From Porticoccus hydrocarbonoclasticus MCTG13d (GTDB taxonomy: Bacteria > Pseudomonadota > Gammaproteobacteria > Pseudomonadales > Porticoccaceae), in assembly GCF_000744735.1 (NCBI RefSeq), contig NZ_JQMM01000001.1, positions 1,240,001-1,304,000 on the forward strand: 64,000 nucleotides of DNA, read 5' to 3'. A program made the translations under genes and the position numbers. Positions within the stretch are counted from its first letter, which is position 1. The number at the start of each line of letters is the position of its first letter. Of this stretch, positions 31,837 to 40,462 are shown in pieces. The notes beneath the pieces were generated by a model that had not been told where the DNA came from, made no database searches, and worked only from the letters and a program-made list of their open reading frames with translations.

Positions 31837-33654
31837 TTATTCGTCCAGGAAGCTGCGCAAGTGATCAGAGCGGGTGGGGTGCCGCAGTTTTCGCAGCGCT
31901 TTGGCTTCGATCTGTCGGATCCGCTCACGGGTCACATCAAATTGTTTGCCCACTTCTTCGAGGGTGTGGTCGGTATTCATGTCGATACCAAACCGCATCC
32001 GCAAGACTTTGGCTTCCCGGGCTGTCAGATTGTTGAGGACGTCACGGGTGGATTCGGTGAGACTTTCCGTGGTGGCGGAATCCACCGGGGACATGATGTT
32101 GGTGTCCTCGATAAAGTCGCCCAGGTGGGAGTCTTCGTCGTCGCCAATGGGTGTCTCCATGGAGATCGGTTCTTTGGCGATTTTCAGTACCTTGCGGATT
32201 TTGTCCTCGGGCATTTCCATTCTTTCGCCGAGTTCTTCCGGCGTGGGTTCGCGGCCCATTTCCTGCAGCATCTGCCGGGAGATACGATTGAGTTTGTTGA
32301 TGGTTTCAATCATATGCACCGGAATACGGATGGTGCGCGCCTGGTCGGCGATGGATCGGGTGATGGCCTGACGGATCCACCAGGTGGCATAGGTCGAGAA
32401 TTTGTAGCCGCGGCGGTATTCAAACTTGTCCACCGCCTTCATCAGGCCGATGTTGCCTTCCTGAATCAGGTCGAGGAATTGCAGGCCGCGGTTGGTGTAT
32501 TTCTTGGCAATCGAAATTACCAGACGCAGGTTGGCTTCCACCATTTCTTTTTTGGCGCGACGAGCCTTGGCCTCGCCGATTGACATGCGGCGATTGATAT
32601 CCTTGATCTGGCTGATGGTCAGGCCGGTTTTTTCTTCCAGCTGCATCAGTCGGCGCTGGGACCGCTGAATGTCCGGTTCTACCACGGCGATTGCAGCGGC
32701 ATAGGGTTCCTTGCCTTTGGCCAGTCCAGTGGCCCAGCTTTCATCGGTTTCGTGGCCGGGAAACAGGCCGATAAAGTCGGTGCGCGGCATTTTTGCCTGG
32801 CGAATACAGAGCGCCATAACGGTGCGCTCTTCCGCACGAATAAGACTCAGGGCTTCGCGAACTGCCTCTGCCATGGGTTCGAACTGGCGGGGTGCCAGTT
32901 TCAGGAACTTAAAGTGCTCGCCCAGTGCAGACAGGTGCTGCTGGGTGCTTTTATGGGCCACACCATAACGACTGATGGCCTTTTTGGCCTTGTTGTTCAA
33001 CTGCCGCAGGGTGTCAAAACGCTCTTTGGCTTCGATGGGGTCGAGACCCGTGTCTTCTGCCTCGTCTTCGTCTTCGTCTTCCTCTTCCTTGTTTTTGGCC
33101 GCTTCGGCCTGGGCGAGGGCGGAGGGAACGTGGTCCATCGGGTTCAGATAACCGATTAACACATCGCTGAGTTTGCGTTCCTCGGTTTCAATCAGGTCGT
33201 ATTCAGCGAGGAGGTGATCCACAGCGGCGGGCCATTCGGCAAGGGCTGCCATGAGTTCCCGGACGCCTTCCTCGATGCGCTTGGCGATTTCTATTTCGCC
33301 TTCGCGAGTGAGCAGCTCCACCGAACCCATTTCACGCATGTACATACGAACCGGGTCAGTAGTGCGGTGTTGTTCTGTCTCGACAGCCGCCAGCGCTGCT
33401 GCGGCTTCAGCAGCAGCGATTTCATCGGTGGTGGAGTCGCCGGAGGCGATCAGGAGCTGTTCGGCATCGGGGGCGGTTTCGTAAACGCTGATCCCCATGT
33501 CGTTGATCATCTGAATGATATCTTCTACCTGATCTGGATCAGAAATATCCTCAGGTAAATGGTCGTTGACTTCGGCATAGGTCAAATAACCCTGTTCGCG
33601 TCCGCGGGCAATTAGTTCCTTGATCCGGGATTGATGCTGTGCGTTACCACTCAT
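31837..33654 (-). CDS. rpoD: RNA polymerase sigma factor RpoD (sigma-70)
   Basis: A 605-residue housekeeping sigma factor. The start is set at ATG 33654, where homology to E. coli RpoD begins ([27 protein letters not shown] region); a longer frame adds 31 unrelated residues. Region 1.2 is [22 protein letters not shown]. The acidic non-conserved region has a DEDEDEAED run. Region 2 has [20 protein letters not shown]-type sequence (here [20 protein letters not shown]), region 3 [10 protein letters not shown], and region 4 [23 protein letters not shown]. It is the last protein gene of the rpsU-yqeY-dnaG-rpoD group. Confidence 0.98.
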   Translation of the reverse strand: MSGNAQHQSRIKELIARGREQGYLTYAEVNDHLPEDISDPDQVEDIIQMINDMGISVYETAPDAEQLLIASGDSTTDEIAAAEAAAALAAVETEQHRTTDPVRMYMREMGSVELLTREGEIEIAKRIEEGVRELMAALAEWPAAVDHLLAEYDLIETEERKLSDVLIGYLNPMDHVPSALAQAEAAKNKEEEDEDEDEAEDTGLDPIEAKERFDTLRQLNNKAKKAISRYGVAHKSTQQHLSALGEHFKFLKLAPRQFEPMAEAVREALSLIRAEERTVMALCIRQAKMPRTDFIGLFPGHETDESWATGLAKGKEPYAAAIAVVEPDIQRSQRRLMQLEEKTGLTISQIKDINRRMSIGEAKARRAKKEMVEANLRLVISIAKKYTNRGLQFLDLIQEGNIGLMKAVDKFEYRRGYKFSTYATWWIRQAITRSIADQARTIRIPVHMIETINKLNRISRQMLQEMGREPTPEELGERMEMPEDKIRKVLKIAKEPISMETPIGDDEDSHLGDFIEDTNIMSPVDSATTESLTESTRDVLNNLTAREAKVLRMRFGIDMNTDHTLEEVGKQFDVTRERIRQIEAKALRKLRHPTRSDHLRSFLDE

Positions 33655-33762
33655 ATACGATCTGCTGTCACGTTGGGGCAAAATAGGACGCCGGATTATA
33701 CGGCAATAATCCGGCGCTGTCTTACCTGATTTTCGGTATAGCTGCAATTAGCCAGCTGTCGG

Positions 33763-35685
33763 TTATCTTGGCTTCGATTTTGCAAGGACTTGATTAAAAA
33801 GCGCTTTTACCTCGTCTGTCCGTTGATCCGATGGCAGTTTCGACCAGGCATTATTCAGCTGCTTGAGGTCGTGGTCATCGACGGTTTCTCTGGTCGCCAG
33901 GAACTGAATCACCTGCAGTGGTTCAAGTTTCAGAATCGACTGGCGAAGTAGCTGATTCTGAATCTCCTGAAACTCTTTTTCATTGTCCCTGAGGCTGTTT
34001 GCCACGGGCCTGAGCAGATCGGTGGCGGCAATTTTGGCCAGTCGATCCGCTTGGGTGGGGTCATGCATTCCCCGCCAGTAACCCAGTATATGATTGAGGC
34101 TGTATCCCGGGTTTTCAAGGATGAGTTCGACCAGTGGCACTAAAATATCCAATCCTTCGATATCAAGTTTGCGCAGCGTGTCCAGTTCTGTGACCAATTT
34201 CGCCAATTCCGGATGGTTGGCCAGCAGGGCGATCAGCGTGTGCACAGGCGGCATTTTGATTCGTTTCTGGTGGCCGGCCTGAACCGGCTGGTCGCAATCG
34301 CCCCGGGATACAGGTTCTTCCTCGGGGTAAACGGGGTAGTCCCAATCCGGTTGTGGCGGCTGGTACACCGGTTTGCCTTGGGGTTCATCCGGCTCCATGT
34401 AATCGCCCAGTGTGGTGATATCCAGACCAATTTTGTCGGCGACTGCTCTCAGCATCAGTTCGCGGAAAACGCCGCGCGGCATGCGTTTGATCATCGGTGC
34501 GGCCTGTTTCCACATCCTTGCCCGATTATCGGGGCTATCGGTGTTGAGGCCCAGCGCCATGGTCTCCATAAGGAACTCGGAGATAGGGGTGGCCGACTGC
34601 ACGGTTTCAAGGAATTTATCCGGACCAATCTTTCGCACCGTAGAATCGGGGTCTTCGCCACTCTCCAGGAACATGAACCGTGCCGAGCGCCCGTCGATCA
34701 TCAATGGCAGGCAGGTATCCAGTGCCCGGCTGGCCGCACCGTTGCCAGCCGCGTCACCGTCAAAACAGAACACCACTTCGGGTGTGTAGCGGAACAATTT
34801 TTCCAGGTGGTCGGTGGACGCTGAAGTGCCGAGTGTGGCGACCACATTGAAGATGCCGTGCTCAAAAAGCATGACCACGTCCATATACCCTTCTACCACG
34901 AGCATAAAGGGGATCTCACGCAGTTCCTTATTCGCCTCGTAGAGACCGTAAAGCTCCCGGCCCTTGTGAAACAATGGTGTTTCGGGTGTGTTCAAATACT
35001 TGGGTTTTTCTTCTGTCAGGACGCGGCCACCAAAACCGATAGTACGACCGCGGATATCCCGGATAGGAAACATGATGCGGTGGCGGAAACGGTCGTAAAC
35101 CTTGTGCTTCTCTATCTGATCGATGACCATACCGCTCTCTTTCAGCAGTTTGATATCGTGATCAGTGTGACCCATGTGGTTGAGCATGTTGTCCCAGCCG
35201 GGCGGCGCAAAGCCGATGCCGAACTTGCGGGCGGTCTCTCCGGAAACGCCGCGGGTCTTCAGATAATAAACGGCTTCAAAAGCGAAGTGATGGTGTCGCA
35301 GGGCGTTGCGGAAAAAGCGGTCAGCCTGCTCAAGGGTCTGATAGAGCGCCTTGCGTCGTTCGGTCGCCGCATCGCTGGGCCCGGCTTCGCGGGGAACGTC
35401 CAGACCAGTCTGTTTGGCGAGGGTTTCAACGGCTTCCGGAAATGTAACTCTGTCAAAATCCATGACAAAGCCAATGGCATTGCCACCGGCGCCACAACCA
35501 AAACAGTAATAGAACTGTTTGTCCTGGCTTACAGTAAACGAAGGGGTTTTTTCATCGTGAAATGGGCAGCGGGCTGAGTGGTTTTTTCCGGATTTTCGCA
35601 GGTCAACCCGACTGCCGACGACATCTACAATATCGACGCGATCGAGCAGGTCGTCGATAAAGGTTTGTGGAATCTTGCCGGCCAT
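33763..35685 (-). CDS. dnaG: DNA primase DnaG
   Basis: A 640-residue primase that makes RNA primers at the replication fork. The N-terminal CHC2 zinc site is C40, H43, C61 and C64 (CPFHDEKTPSF and YCFGCGAGGNA). The catalytic core has RFRHRIMFPIRDIRGRTIGFGGR, and the TOPRIM motifs are LVVEGYMDVVML and FCFDGDAAGNGAASRAL. A proline-rich linker at about 440-480 precedes the C-terminal DnaB-binding helical domain (about 510-640). It is 114 bp downstream of yqeY and 108 bp upstream of rpoD in the classic order. There is no strong Shine-Dalgarno before its ATG, in line with the low DnaG levels known in other bacteria. Confidence 0.97.
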   Translation of the reverse strand: MAGKIPQTFIDDLLDRVDIVDVVGSRVDLRKSGKNHSARCPFHDEKTPSFTVSQDKQFYYCFGCGAGGNAIGFVMDFDRVTFPEAVETLAKQTGLDVPREAGPSDAATERRKALYQTLEQADRFFRNALRHHHFAFEAVYYLKTRGVSGETARKFGIGFAPPGWDNMLNHMGHTDHDIKLLKESGMVIDQIEKHKVYDRFRHRIMFPIRDIRGRTIGFGGRVLTEEKPKYLNTPETPLFHKGRELYGLYEANKELREIPFMLVVEGYMDVVMLFEHGIFNVVATLGTSASTDHLEKLFRYTPEVVFCFDGDAAGNGAASRALDTCLPLMIDGRSARFMFLESGEDPDSTVRKIGPDKFLETVQSATPISEFLMETMALGLNTDSPDNRARMWKQAAPMIKRMPRGVFRELMLRAVADKIGLDITTLGDYMEPDEPQGKPVYQPPQPDWDYPVYPEEEPVSRGDCDQPVQAGHQKRIKMPPVHTLIALLANHPELAKLVTELDTLRKLDIEGLDILVPLVELILENPGYSLNHILGYWRGMHDPTQADRLAKIAATDLLRPVANSLRDNEKEFQEIQNQLLRQSILKLEPLQVIQFLATRETVDDHDLKQLNNAWSKLPSDQRTDEVKALFNQVLAKSKPR

Positions 35686-35798
35686 AGAAAAATATCAGTG
35701 GTCAGTTAATAAACACTGGCCTGGCCGAAATACATGCATTTTTATCCGTTGGCCGACCAGAATGAGCTTTACAGCTTAGCGGCAATATTGATCCCTAT

Positions 35799-36248
35799 CT
35801 AGCCTAATTTTGCCTTTACCAGGCTGCTTACGGCACCGACATCCGCTCTGCCCTGGATCTGGGGTTTGAGTATGGCCATGACTTTTCCCATATCACGCAT
35901 GGACTCAGCTCCGCTTTCTGCAATCGCGGCAGTGACCATGTCGGCCAGCTCTGCGTCGCTGAGCGGGGCGGGAAGAAATGCCTGAATGACCTCAATTTCT
36001 GCCTGTTCCTTTTCGGCCAGTTCAGGACGGTCGGCGTTTTCATACTGGGCGATGGAATCGCGGCGCTGTTTTACCATTTTGTCGAGTACCGCCAAAACTC
36101 TGGCGTCGTCCAGCTCGATACGTTCGTCCACTTCAATGCGTTTCAGCTCCGACAGAATCAACCGGATTGCGCCCAGCCTTTCCTTGGCCTTGGCGCGCAT
36201 GGCCTCTTTCATTGCCTCGGTTATCTGCTTTTTCAGGGTATGGCTCAT
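35799..36248 (-). CDS. yqeY: GatB/YqeY domain protein
   Basis: A 149-residue protein with GAGG 8 bases before ATG 36248. It has the YqeY hallmarks: RLGAIRLILSELKRIEVDE in the N-terminal helical domain, VKQRRDSIAQYENADRPELAEKE, and the C-terminal QAFLPAPLSDAEL and MRDMGKVMAILKPQIQGRADV. The C-terminal half resembles the tRNA-binding tail of GatB, but the protein has no amidotransferase partner here. It lies between rpsU and dnaG as in many Pseudomonadota, just downstream of an attenuator-like terminator. Confidence 0.95.
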   Translation of the reverse strand: MSHTLKKQITEAMKEAMRAKAKERLGAIRLILSELKRIEVDERIELDDARVLAVLDKMVKQRRDSIAQYENADRPELAEKEQAEIEVIQAFLPAPLSDAELADMVTAAIAESGAESMRDMGKVMAILKPQIQGRADVGAVSSLVKAKLG

Positions 36249-36266
36249 GATCTGTTCCTCAAACGC

Positions 36267-36291
36267 AAAAAGCGCCGACATTGCGGCGCTT
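36267..36291 (-). terminator. Attenuator-type terminator between rpsU and yqeY/dnaG
   Basis: On the minus strand AAGCGCCG, a 6-base loop and CGGCGCTT form a perfect 8-bp stem followed by a T run (positions 36267-36271 read as T5). It is 39 bp downstream of the rpsU stop and 19 bp upstream of the yqeY start. E. coli has a partial terminator at the same place, letting rpsU be expressed far above dnaG and rpoD. Confidence 0.88.
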
Positions 36292-36329
36292 GATGGATAG
36301 CTATTCAGTTCTGACTAATCGGAATCAGA

Positions 36330-36545
36330 TCAGTACAGACGCTGGAATTTCTTTGTTTCGCGAGACTGCTTCTTGGCGTGGCGTTTTACTGCGGCAGCTG
36401 CCTTGCGCTTGCGCTCCCAAGTGGGCTTTTCAAAAAATTCACGGCGGCGCACTTCTGCCAGCACACCGGCTTTTTCACATGAGCGTTTGAAACGGCGCAG
36501 AGCCACATCAAAGGGTTCGTTTTCTTTAATTCGAACGAAGGGCAT
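36330..36545 (-). CDS. rpsU: 30S ribosomal protein S21
   Basis: A 71-residue, very basic protein: [20 protein letters not shown], followed by [20 protein letters not shown] and a Lys/Arg-rich tail, almost the textbook gammaproteobacterial S21. GAGG lies 6 bases before the ATG. S21 acts in 30S initiation near the anti-Shine-Dalgarno. It is the first gene of the macromolecular-synthesis operon, divergent from tsaD. Confidence 0.98.
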   Translation of the reverse strand: MPFVRIKENEPFDVALRRFKRSCEKAGVLAEVRRREFFEKPTWERKRKAAAAVKRHAKKQSRETKKFQRLY

Positions 36546-36616
36546 GTAACCTCTATCCTGTTCTGTTCATTGGTCGTGTTGTACCCGATAAAAAGGTGCA
36601 ACGTTCAAGGGCGCGT

Positions 36617-36645
36617 ATTCTATACACTTCCAGCAATGGTTGCAA
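36617..36645 (-). promoter_or_regulatory. Sigma-70 promoter of the rpsU operon
   Basis: TTGCAA (36640-36645) and TAGAAT (36617-36622) are 17 bases apart on the minus strand, about 70 bases upstream of the rpsU ATG. The -10 matches five of six consensus positions and the -35 four of six. Confidence 0.7.
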
Positions 36646-36740
36646 AACTTTATCTGGCCGCTGGTCGGATGGGCTAACTGCATGAATTGGCAAATTTTTT
36701 GGCGTATGATTGCGCGTTTCCGAACAGGGGATAAGCGGCG

Positions 36741-37778
36741 GTGCGAGTACTGGGAATAGAAACATCCTGTGATGAGACCGGTGTGGCTGTTTACGACAGT
36801 GAACGCGGCCTGCTGACCCACGTTCTATACAGTCAGGTGGCCGTTCACGCAGAGTATGGCGGTGTCGTTCCCGAACTGGCTTCTCGAGACCATGTGCGAA
36901 AGCTGTTGCCGTTGATCAGACAGGTGATGGCTGAATCCAACCTGTCGGCCAACGACATCGACGGTGTAGCCTACACGGCTGGCCCCGGACTGATCGGCGC
37001 ACTGATGGTGGGTGCCAGTCTGGGACGCGCGCTGGCGTATGCCTGGCAGATACCAGCCATCGGTGTGCATCACATGGAAGGCCATTTGCTGGCCCCGATG
37101 CTGGAAGCAGATCCTCCCGACTTTCCTTTTGTAGCACTGCTGGTGTCCGGTGGCCATACTCAATTGATTGAGGTGCAGGCTATTGGCCAATACCGGATTC
37201 TCGGCGAGTCTGTGGATGATGCGGCAGGCGAGGCCTTTGACAAGGCGGCCAAAATGCTCGACCTGGATTACCCGGGTGGACCTGAAATCGCCAGGCTTGC
37301 CCTGGAGGGTGATGTGACACGGTTTCACTTTCCCCGCCCTATGACGGATCGCCCCGGGCTGGACTTCAGTTTCTCCGGACTGAAAACCTATACCCTGAAC
37401 ACCATTGCCGAACATAGAGGTGAGGATGTGCTGCCGGATCAGCAGACCATGGCTGATATCGCCTGTGCTTTTCAGGAGGCGGTGGTGGATACACTGGCGA
37501 TCAAATGCCGCAGGGCGCTGGAGCAGACCGGTTTGACTACATTGGTGATAGCCGGGGGTGTCTCGGCCAATAGCCGTTTGCGTGAAAAACTGGGTGCAAG
37601 CCTTGCCAGGGTCAATGGCCGGGTTTTCTACGCCCGCCACGAATTTTGCACCGATAACGGTGCCATGATTGCCTATGCCGGGTGTTGCCGGCTGATGGCG
37701 GGGCAACAGGAGGACCTGGCTATTCGCGCGTTGCCGCGCTGGCCAATGGATACCCTGCCCGCGCTGGCTGTGGAGTGA
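36741..37778 (+). CDS. tsaD: tRNA threonylcarbamoyladenosine transferase TsaD
   Basis: A 345-residue ASKHA-fold protein with a GTG start, using threonylcarbamoyl-AMP to make t6A37 on ANN-decoding tRNAs together with TsaB and TsaE. It begins with [17 protein letters not shown]. The metal-binding HMEGH motif is at 111-115, the nucleotide-binding [11 protein letters not shown] at about 134-144 and [13 protein letters not shown] near the C-terminus. Divergent from rpsU, as in many gammaproteobacteria, and followed by folB 5 bp downstream. Confidence 0.97.
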   Translation: MRVLGIETSCDETGVAVYDSERGLLTHVLYSQVAVHAEYGGVVPELASRDHVRKLLPLIRQVMAESNLSANDIDGVAYTAGPGLIGALMVGASLGRALAYAWQIPAIGVHHMEGHLLAPMLEADPPDFPFVALLVSGGHTQLIEVQAIGQYRILGESVDDAAGEAFDKAAKMLDLDYPGGPEIARLALEGDVTRFHFPRPMTDRPGLDFSFSGLKTYTLNTIAEHRGEDVLPDQQTMADIACAFQEAVVDTLAIKCRRALEQTGLTTLVIAGGVSANSRLREKLGASLARVNGRVFYARHEFCTDNGAMIAYAGCCRLMAGQQEDLAIRALPRWPMDTLPALAVE

Positions 37779-37783
37779 TATTG

Positions 37784-38140
37784 ATGGACATTGTCTATAT
37801 CCGGAACCTGCGCGTTGCCACCATTATCGGTGTTTATGACTGGGAGCGGCAGGTGCGCCAGATCGTCAGTCTCGATCTGGAAATGGGTGCGGATATCAGC
37901 AGGGCGGCGGATACTGACGATATACAGCATACCCTCGATTACAAGGCCGTGGCAGACCGGTTGGCTGCGTTTATCGGCGGCAGTGAATTTCTGCTGCTGG
38001 AAACCATGGCAGAGCAAGTGGCGACGATTGTGCTGACGGAGTTTTCGGTGCCCTGGCTGCGTTTGCGTATCGGCAAGCCAGACGCCATTGCCGAGGCAGA
38101 CGACGTGGGCATTTTGATTGAGCGGGGTGTACGCTGCTGA
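37784..38140 (+). CDS. folB: Dihydroneopterin aldolase FolB
   Basis: A 118-residue folate-pathway enzyme converting dihydroneopterin to 6-hydroxymethyl-dihydropterin and glycolaldehyde. GGAG 9 bases before ATG 37784 (MDIVYIRNLRV) sets the start. Motifs include TIIGVYDWERQVRQIVSLDLEM, DYKAVADRL and the conserved LLETMAEQVA with the pterin-binding Glu. It is 5 bp downstream of tsaD and overlaps folK by one base (TGATG). Confidence 0.96.
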   Translation: MDIVYIRNLRVATIIGVYDWERQVRQIVSLDLEMGADISRAADTDDIQHTLDYKAVADRLAAFIGGSEFLLLETMAEQVATIVLTEFSVPWLRLRIGKPDAIAEADDVGILIERGVRC

Positions 38141-38691
38141 TGCAGGCACAGGTCTATCTCAGTCTTGGCAGCAATATCGACCGGGATCACTACATTGTGG
38201 CGGCGCTGGATGCCCTGGCGGACCAGTTTGGTGAGCTGAAGATCTCATCTGTCTACGAAAGTGAGTCCGTGGGCTTTGTCGGCGATAATTTTTACAATCT
38301 GGTGGTGGGGCTTTGCACGGAACTGTCTGTCGGTGAGCTGTCCGGGTATCTGAAAGCGCTGGAGTATCGCCACGGACGTCAACCCCATTGTGCCCGCTTC
38401 AGCAGCCGAACGCTGGATATCGATATCCTGACCTATGCAGATCTCACCGGCAGTGTGGACGGGGTCACACTGCCACGCGGTGAAATTCTGGAAAACGCTT
38501 TTGTCCTCTGGCCATTGGCAGAATTGGCCCCGGGTGCCCAGCATCCGTTGCTGGGTACCTGTTATGAAACGCTTTGGCGGGACTATTCTGACCAGTATGA
38601 CCAGTGTCGTCAGTCACTCTGGCCGGTATCCTTTTGCTGGCGGGGCGATGAGTTGTCGCGGTTGATGGGTGACGGCGCCGGAGTCTCCTGA
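38140..38691 (+). CDS. folK: 2-amino-4-hydroxy-6-hydroxymethyldihydropteridine pyrophosphokinase FolK
   Basis: A 183-residue kinase acting directly after FolB. It begins with VYLSLGSNIDRDHYIVAALDAL, has SSVYESESVGF and FYNLVVGL, and the signature R-x-SSRTLDIDIL-type segment (RFSSRTLDIDILTY). The HPxL loop is QHPLLG. The C-terminus is about 25 residues longer than E. coli FolK. It converges with the DksA-type gene 22 bp away. Confidence 0.96.
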   Translation: MQAQVYLSLGSNIDRDHYIVAALDALADQFGELKISSVYESESVGFVGDNFYNLVVGLCTELSVGELSGYLKALEYRHGRQPHCARFSSRTLDIDILTYADLTGSVDGVTLPRGEILENAFVLWPLAELAPGAQHPLLGTCYETLWRDYSDQYDQCRQSLWPVSFCWRGDELSRLMGDGAGVS

Positions 38692-38713
38692 TTGGCGCCG
38701 CCGATTTGCCGGT

Positions 38714-39034
38714 TCAGGTGGCACAGGCGATGCAGAGATTGGTATAGGGAACCGCCCGGAGTCGTTCCAGTGCGATTTCCCCACCGCACTGGCTGCAAAG
38801 GTTATAGGTGCCGGATTGGATGCGTTCAAGCGCCCGGTTGACCAGGGAAAGTTCCTGCCGTGCTTCATTGCCGAGGGCTTCAACGACTTCATCGTTCTCG
38901 CGCTCCTGAGCCTGTTCTTCCCAATCCCTGGAGTGAGCCTGGGAAATATCGGCTTTGAGGTTGGATAAGCGGTCTGTGAGCTCGGTCTGACGGGTGTGCA
39001 ATCGTTGCTTGATGGCTTGAAGTTCAGGGGTCAT
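38714..39034 (-). CDS. DksA/TraR-type zinc-finger protein
   Basis: A 106-residue protein. ATG 39034 (MTPELQ) has AAGG 6 bases upstream; ATG 39049 is an alternative. A long N-terminal helical pair (LTDRLSNLKADISQAHSRDWEEQAQERENDE) is followed by a C4 zinc finger: C-x2-C (CSQCGG) and C-x2-C (CIAC). It is shorter than DksA and lacks the DxxDxA tip motif of DksA coiled coils (here SRDWEEQ), so it is more likely one of the short TraR/YbiI-like relatives. Confidence 0.87.
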   Translation of the reverse strand: MTPELQAIKQRLHTRQTELTDRLSNLKADISQAHSRDWEEQAQERENDEVVEALGNEARQELSLVNRALERIQSGTYNLCSQCGGEIALERLRAVPYTNLCIACAT

Positions 39035-39120
39035 GGATGGCCTTGTCATAAAAAGTGACCGAACCTTGATTCTCATTAATTGAGGGTTCGGCCACAGGGT
39101 TGAAAGTAAGACAGTATGTT

Positions 39121-39558
39121 CTATTTGATCTTGATGCGCTTTTGCTCCGGTTCTGCCTTGGCAACTTTCGGTGCCGTCAGTTTCAGTACCCCGTCCTTGA
39201 AGGAGGCCTTGATATCTTCCTCGTGGACCTCGCCGCCCAGATCAAAGCTTCGCACATACCTGCCATAGCGGCGTTCCTGGCGAATGACCTTGCCCTCTTT
39301 TTCTTCCTTTTGTTCCTGAGTGGTTTCTGCCTCCAGACGTAGCACACCGTTTTCCAGGGTGATCTTGATATCCTCTTTCTTGATACCGGGCATTTCTGCC
39401 GTGATTTCGTAGTGATCGCTCTTGTCCAGGATATCTACCCGGGGTGAAAAGAATGAGCCGGGTGTATCCACTTCACTGCTGCGTGCCGGTGCCCAGAAGT
39501 CGTCAAAAAAACGATCCATGTCGAAGAAACTCCCTCTCGTTCTTGGTATTAGTGACAT
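39121..39558 (-). CDS. Hsp20/alpha-crystallin small heat-shock protein
   Basis: A 145-residue class A-type small heat-shock protein. The N-terminus (RGSFFDMDRFFDDFWAPA) is typical; the alpha-crystallin domain covers about 38-130 (PRVDILDKSDHYEITAEMPG, LRLEAETTQEQKEEKEGKV, YVRSFDLGGEV, FKDGVLKLTAPK). The C-terminal anchor motif reads KRIKIK. It has a good upstream GGAGGTG ribosome site. A sigma-32-like promoter lies about 90 bp upstream, fitting heat induction. Confidence 0.95.
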   Translation of the reverse strand: MSLIPRTRGSFFDMDRFFDDFWAPARSSEVDTPGSFFSPRVDILDKSDHYEITAEMPGIKKEDIKITLENGVLRLEAETTQEQKEEKEGKVIRQERRYGRYVRSFDLGGEVHEEDIKASFKDGVLKLTAPKVAKAEPEQKRIKIK

Positions 39559-39648
39559 GATGCACCTCCATTAATGATGCGTTTTTTAAGGTTCGAACAG
39601 CGCCCGGAAAGCATAGTTCATATTTGTGCTTTCAAGCATCTGTTAGAC

Positions 39649-39678
39649 AAGTTGGGATCTGTATTCAGCGTTTTCAAG
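39649..39678 (-). promoter_or_regulatory. Candidate sigma-32 (heat-shock) promoter of hsp20
   Basis: CTTGAAA (39672-39678) and CCCAACTT (39649-39656) are 15 bases apart on the minus strand, close to the RpoH consensus CTTGAAA / CCCCATNT. It lies about 90 bases before the hsp20 start. Confidence 0.45.
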
Positions 39679-39724
39679 ACGTAAAAGGGCTATGGGTTGA
39701 TGTTTGTTTGATCTGTATCAAGGG

Positions 39725-40462
39725 TTAGATGTTGAGGTGGCTACCGCCGTCTACTGCAATAATCTGTCCGGTGATATAGCTGGCGCCAGTGGCCAGAAAG
39801 AGGGCCATGTCTGCAATATCACGGGGGTGGCCAATCCGTTGTAAAGGCACACTCTGGGTGACCTGCTGTTTGACTGTTTCGCTCATCTGTTCATCGTGGT
39901 TTGGCCAGAGAATGACTCCGGGGGCAATCCCGTTGACACGCATCTCGGGTGCCAAATCCCGGGCCAATGCCTTGGTCATCATGGCGTTGCCGGCCTTGGC
40001 AATGCAGTAGATGCTATAACCCGCCAGCGGGCTGCGAGCATAAATATCGGCAATATTGATAATGCTGCCGCGCTGTTTACGAAGTGACTTGACGAGGCTT
40101 TGGCAGAGGAAAAAAGCCCCCTTCAGGTTGCTGTCCATCAACTGGTGCCACTGCTGTTCAGACGCCTCTTCAAATGGTGTCGGAAAAAACCCGGAGGCAT
40201 TATTCACCAGCACATCGACGCGATCCTGCCAGGCCATCACCTCGGCTGCCAGTTTGTGAATGGCATTGCTGTCACCCAGGGCCGCCGAAAAAACGGCGGC
40301 CGAGTTCCTGCGCTGGGCGTTTAACCTGTCGGCCAGAGTCTGGGCCTCCCCGGTTGAGCGGTGGCAGTGAAGCGCCACGTCAAATCCTGCACGGTGAAAA
40401 GTGCATGCGATTTCAGCACCAATGCGCCGTGCTGCGCCGGTTACCAGAACAACCCGGTTCAT
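39725..40462 (-). CDS. Pteridine reductase (FolM/PTR1-type SDR)
   Basis: A 245-residue SDR. The cofactor motif is TGAARRIG, the T-G-x3-R-x-G pattern of pteridine reductases (NADPH). NNASGFFPTP follows. The active site is NIADIYARSPLAGYSIYCIAK with catalytic Asp, Tyr and Lys as in PTR1. Such enzymes reduce dihydromonapterin or dihydrofolate. The folate genes folB/folK are 1.6 kb away. It overlaps cca by 4 bp, so the two are translationally coupled. Confidence 0.92.
   Translation of the reverse strand: MNRVVLVTGAARRIGAEIACTFHRAGFDVALHCHRSTGEAQTLADRLNAQRRNSAAVFSAALGDSNAIHKLAAEVMAWQDRVDVLVNNASGFFPTPFEEASEQQWHQLMDSNLKGAFFLCQSLVKSLRKQRGSIINIADIYARSPLAGYSIYCIAKAGNAMMTKALARDLAPEMRVNGIAPGVILWPNHDEQMSETVKQQVTQSVPLQRIGHPRDIADMALFLATGASYITGQIIAVDGGSHLNI

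Noticed and set aside
34213-34824. Long antisense open frame within dnaG
   Set aside because: It is antisense to conserved primase sequence with no ribosome site or recognisable motif; similar antisense frames in cca (40750-41694), rpoD (31714-32583) and elsewhere are shadows of GC-rich coding DNA.
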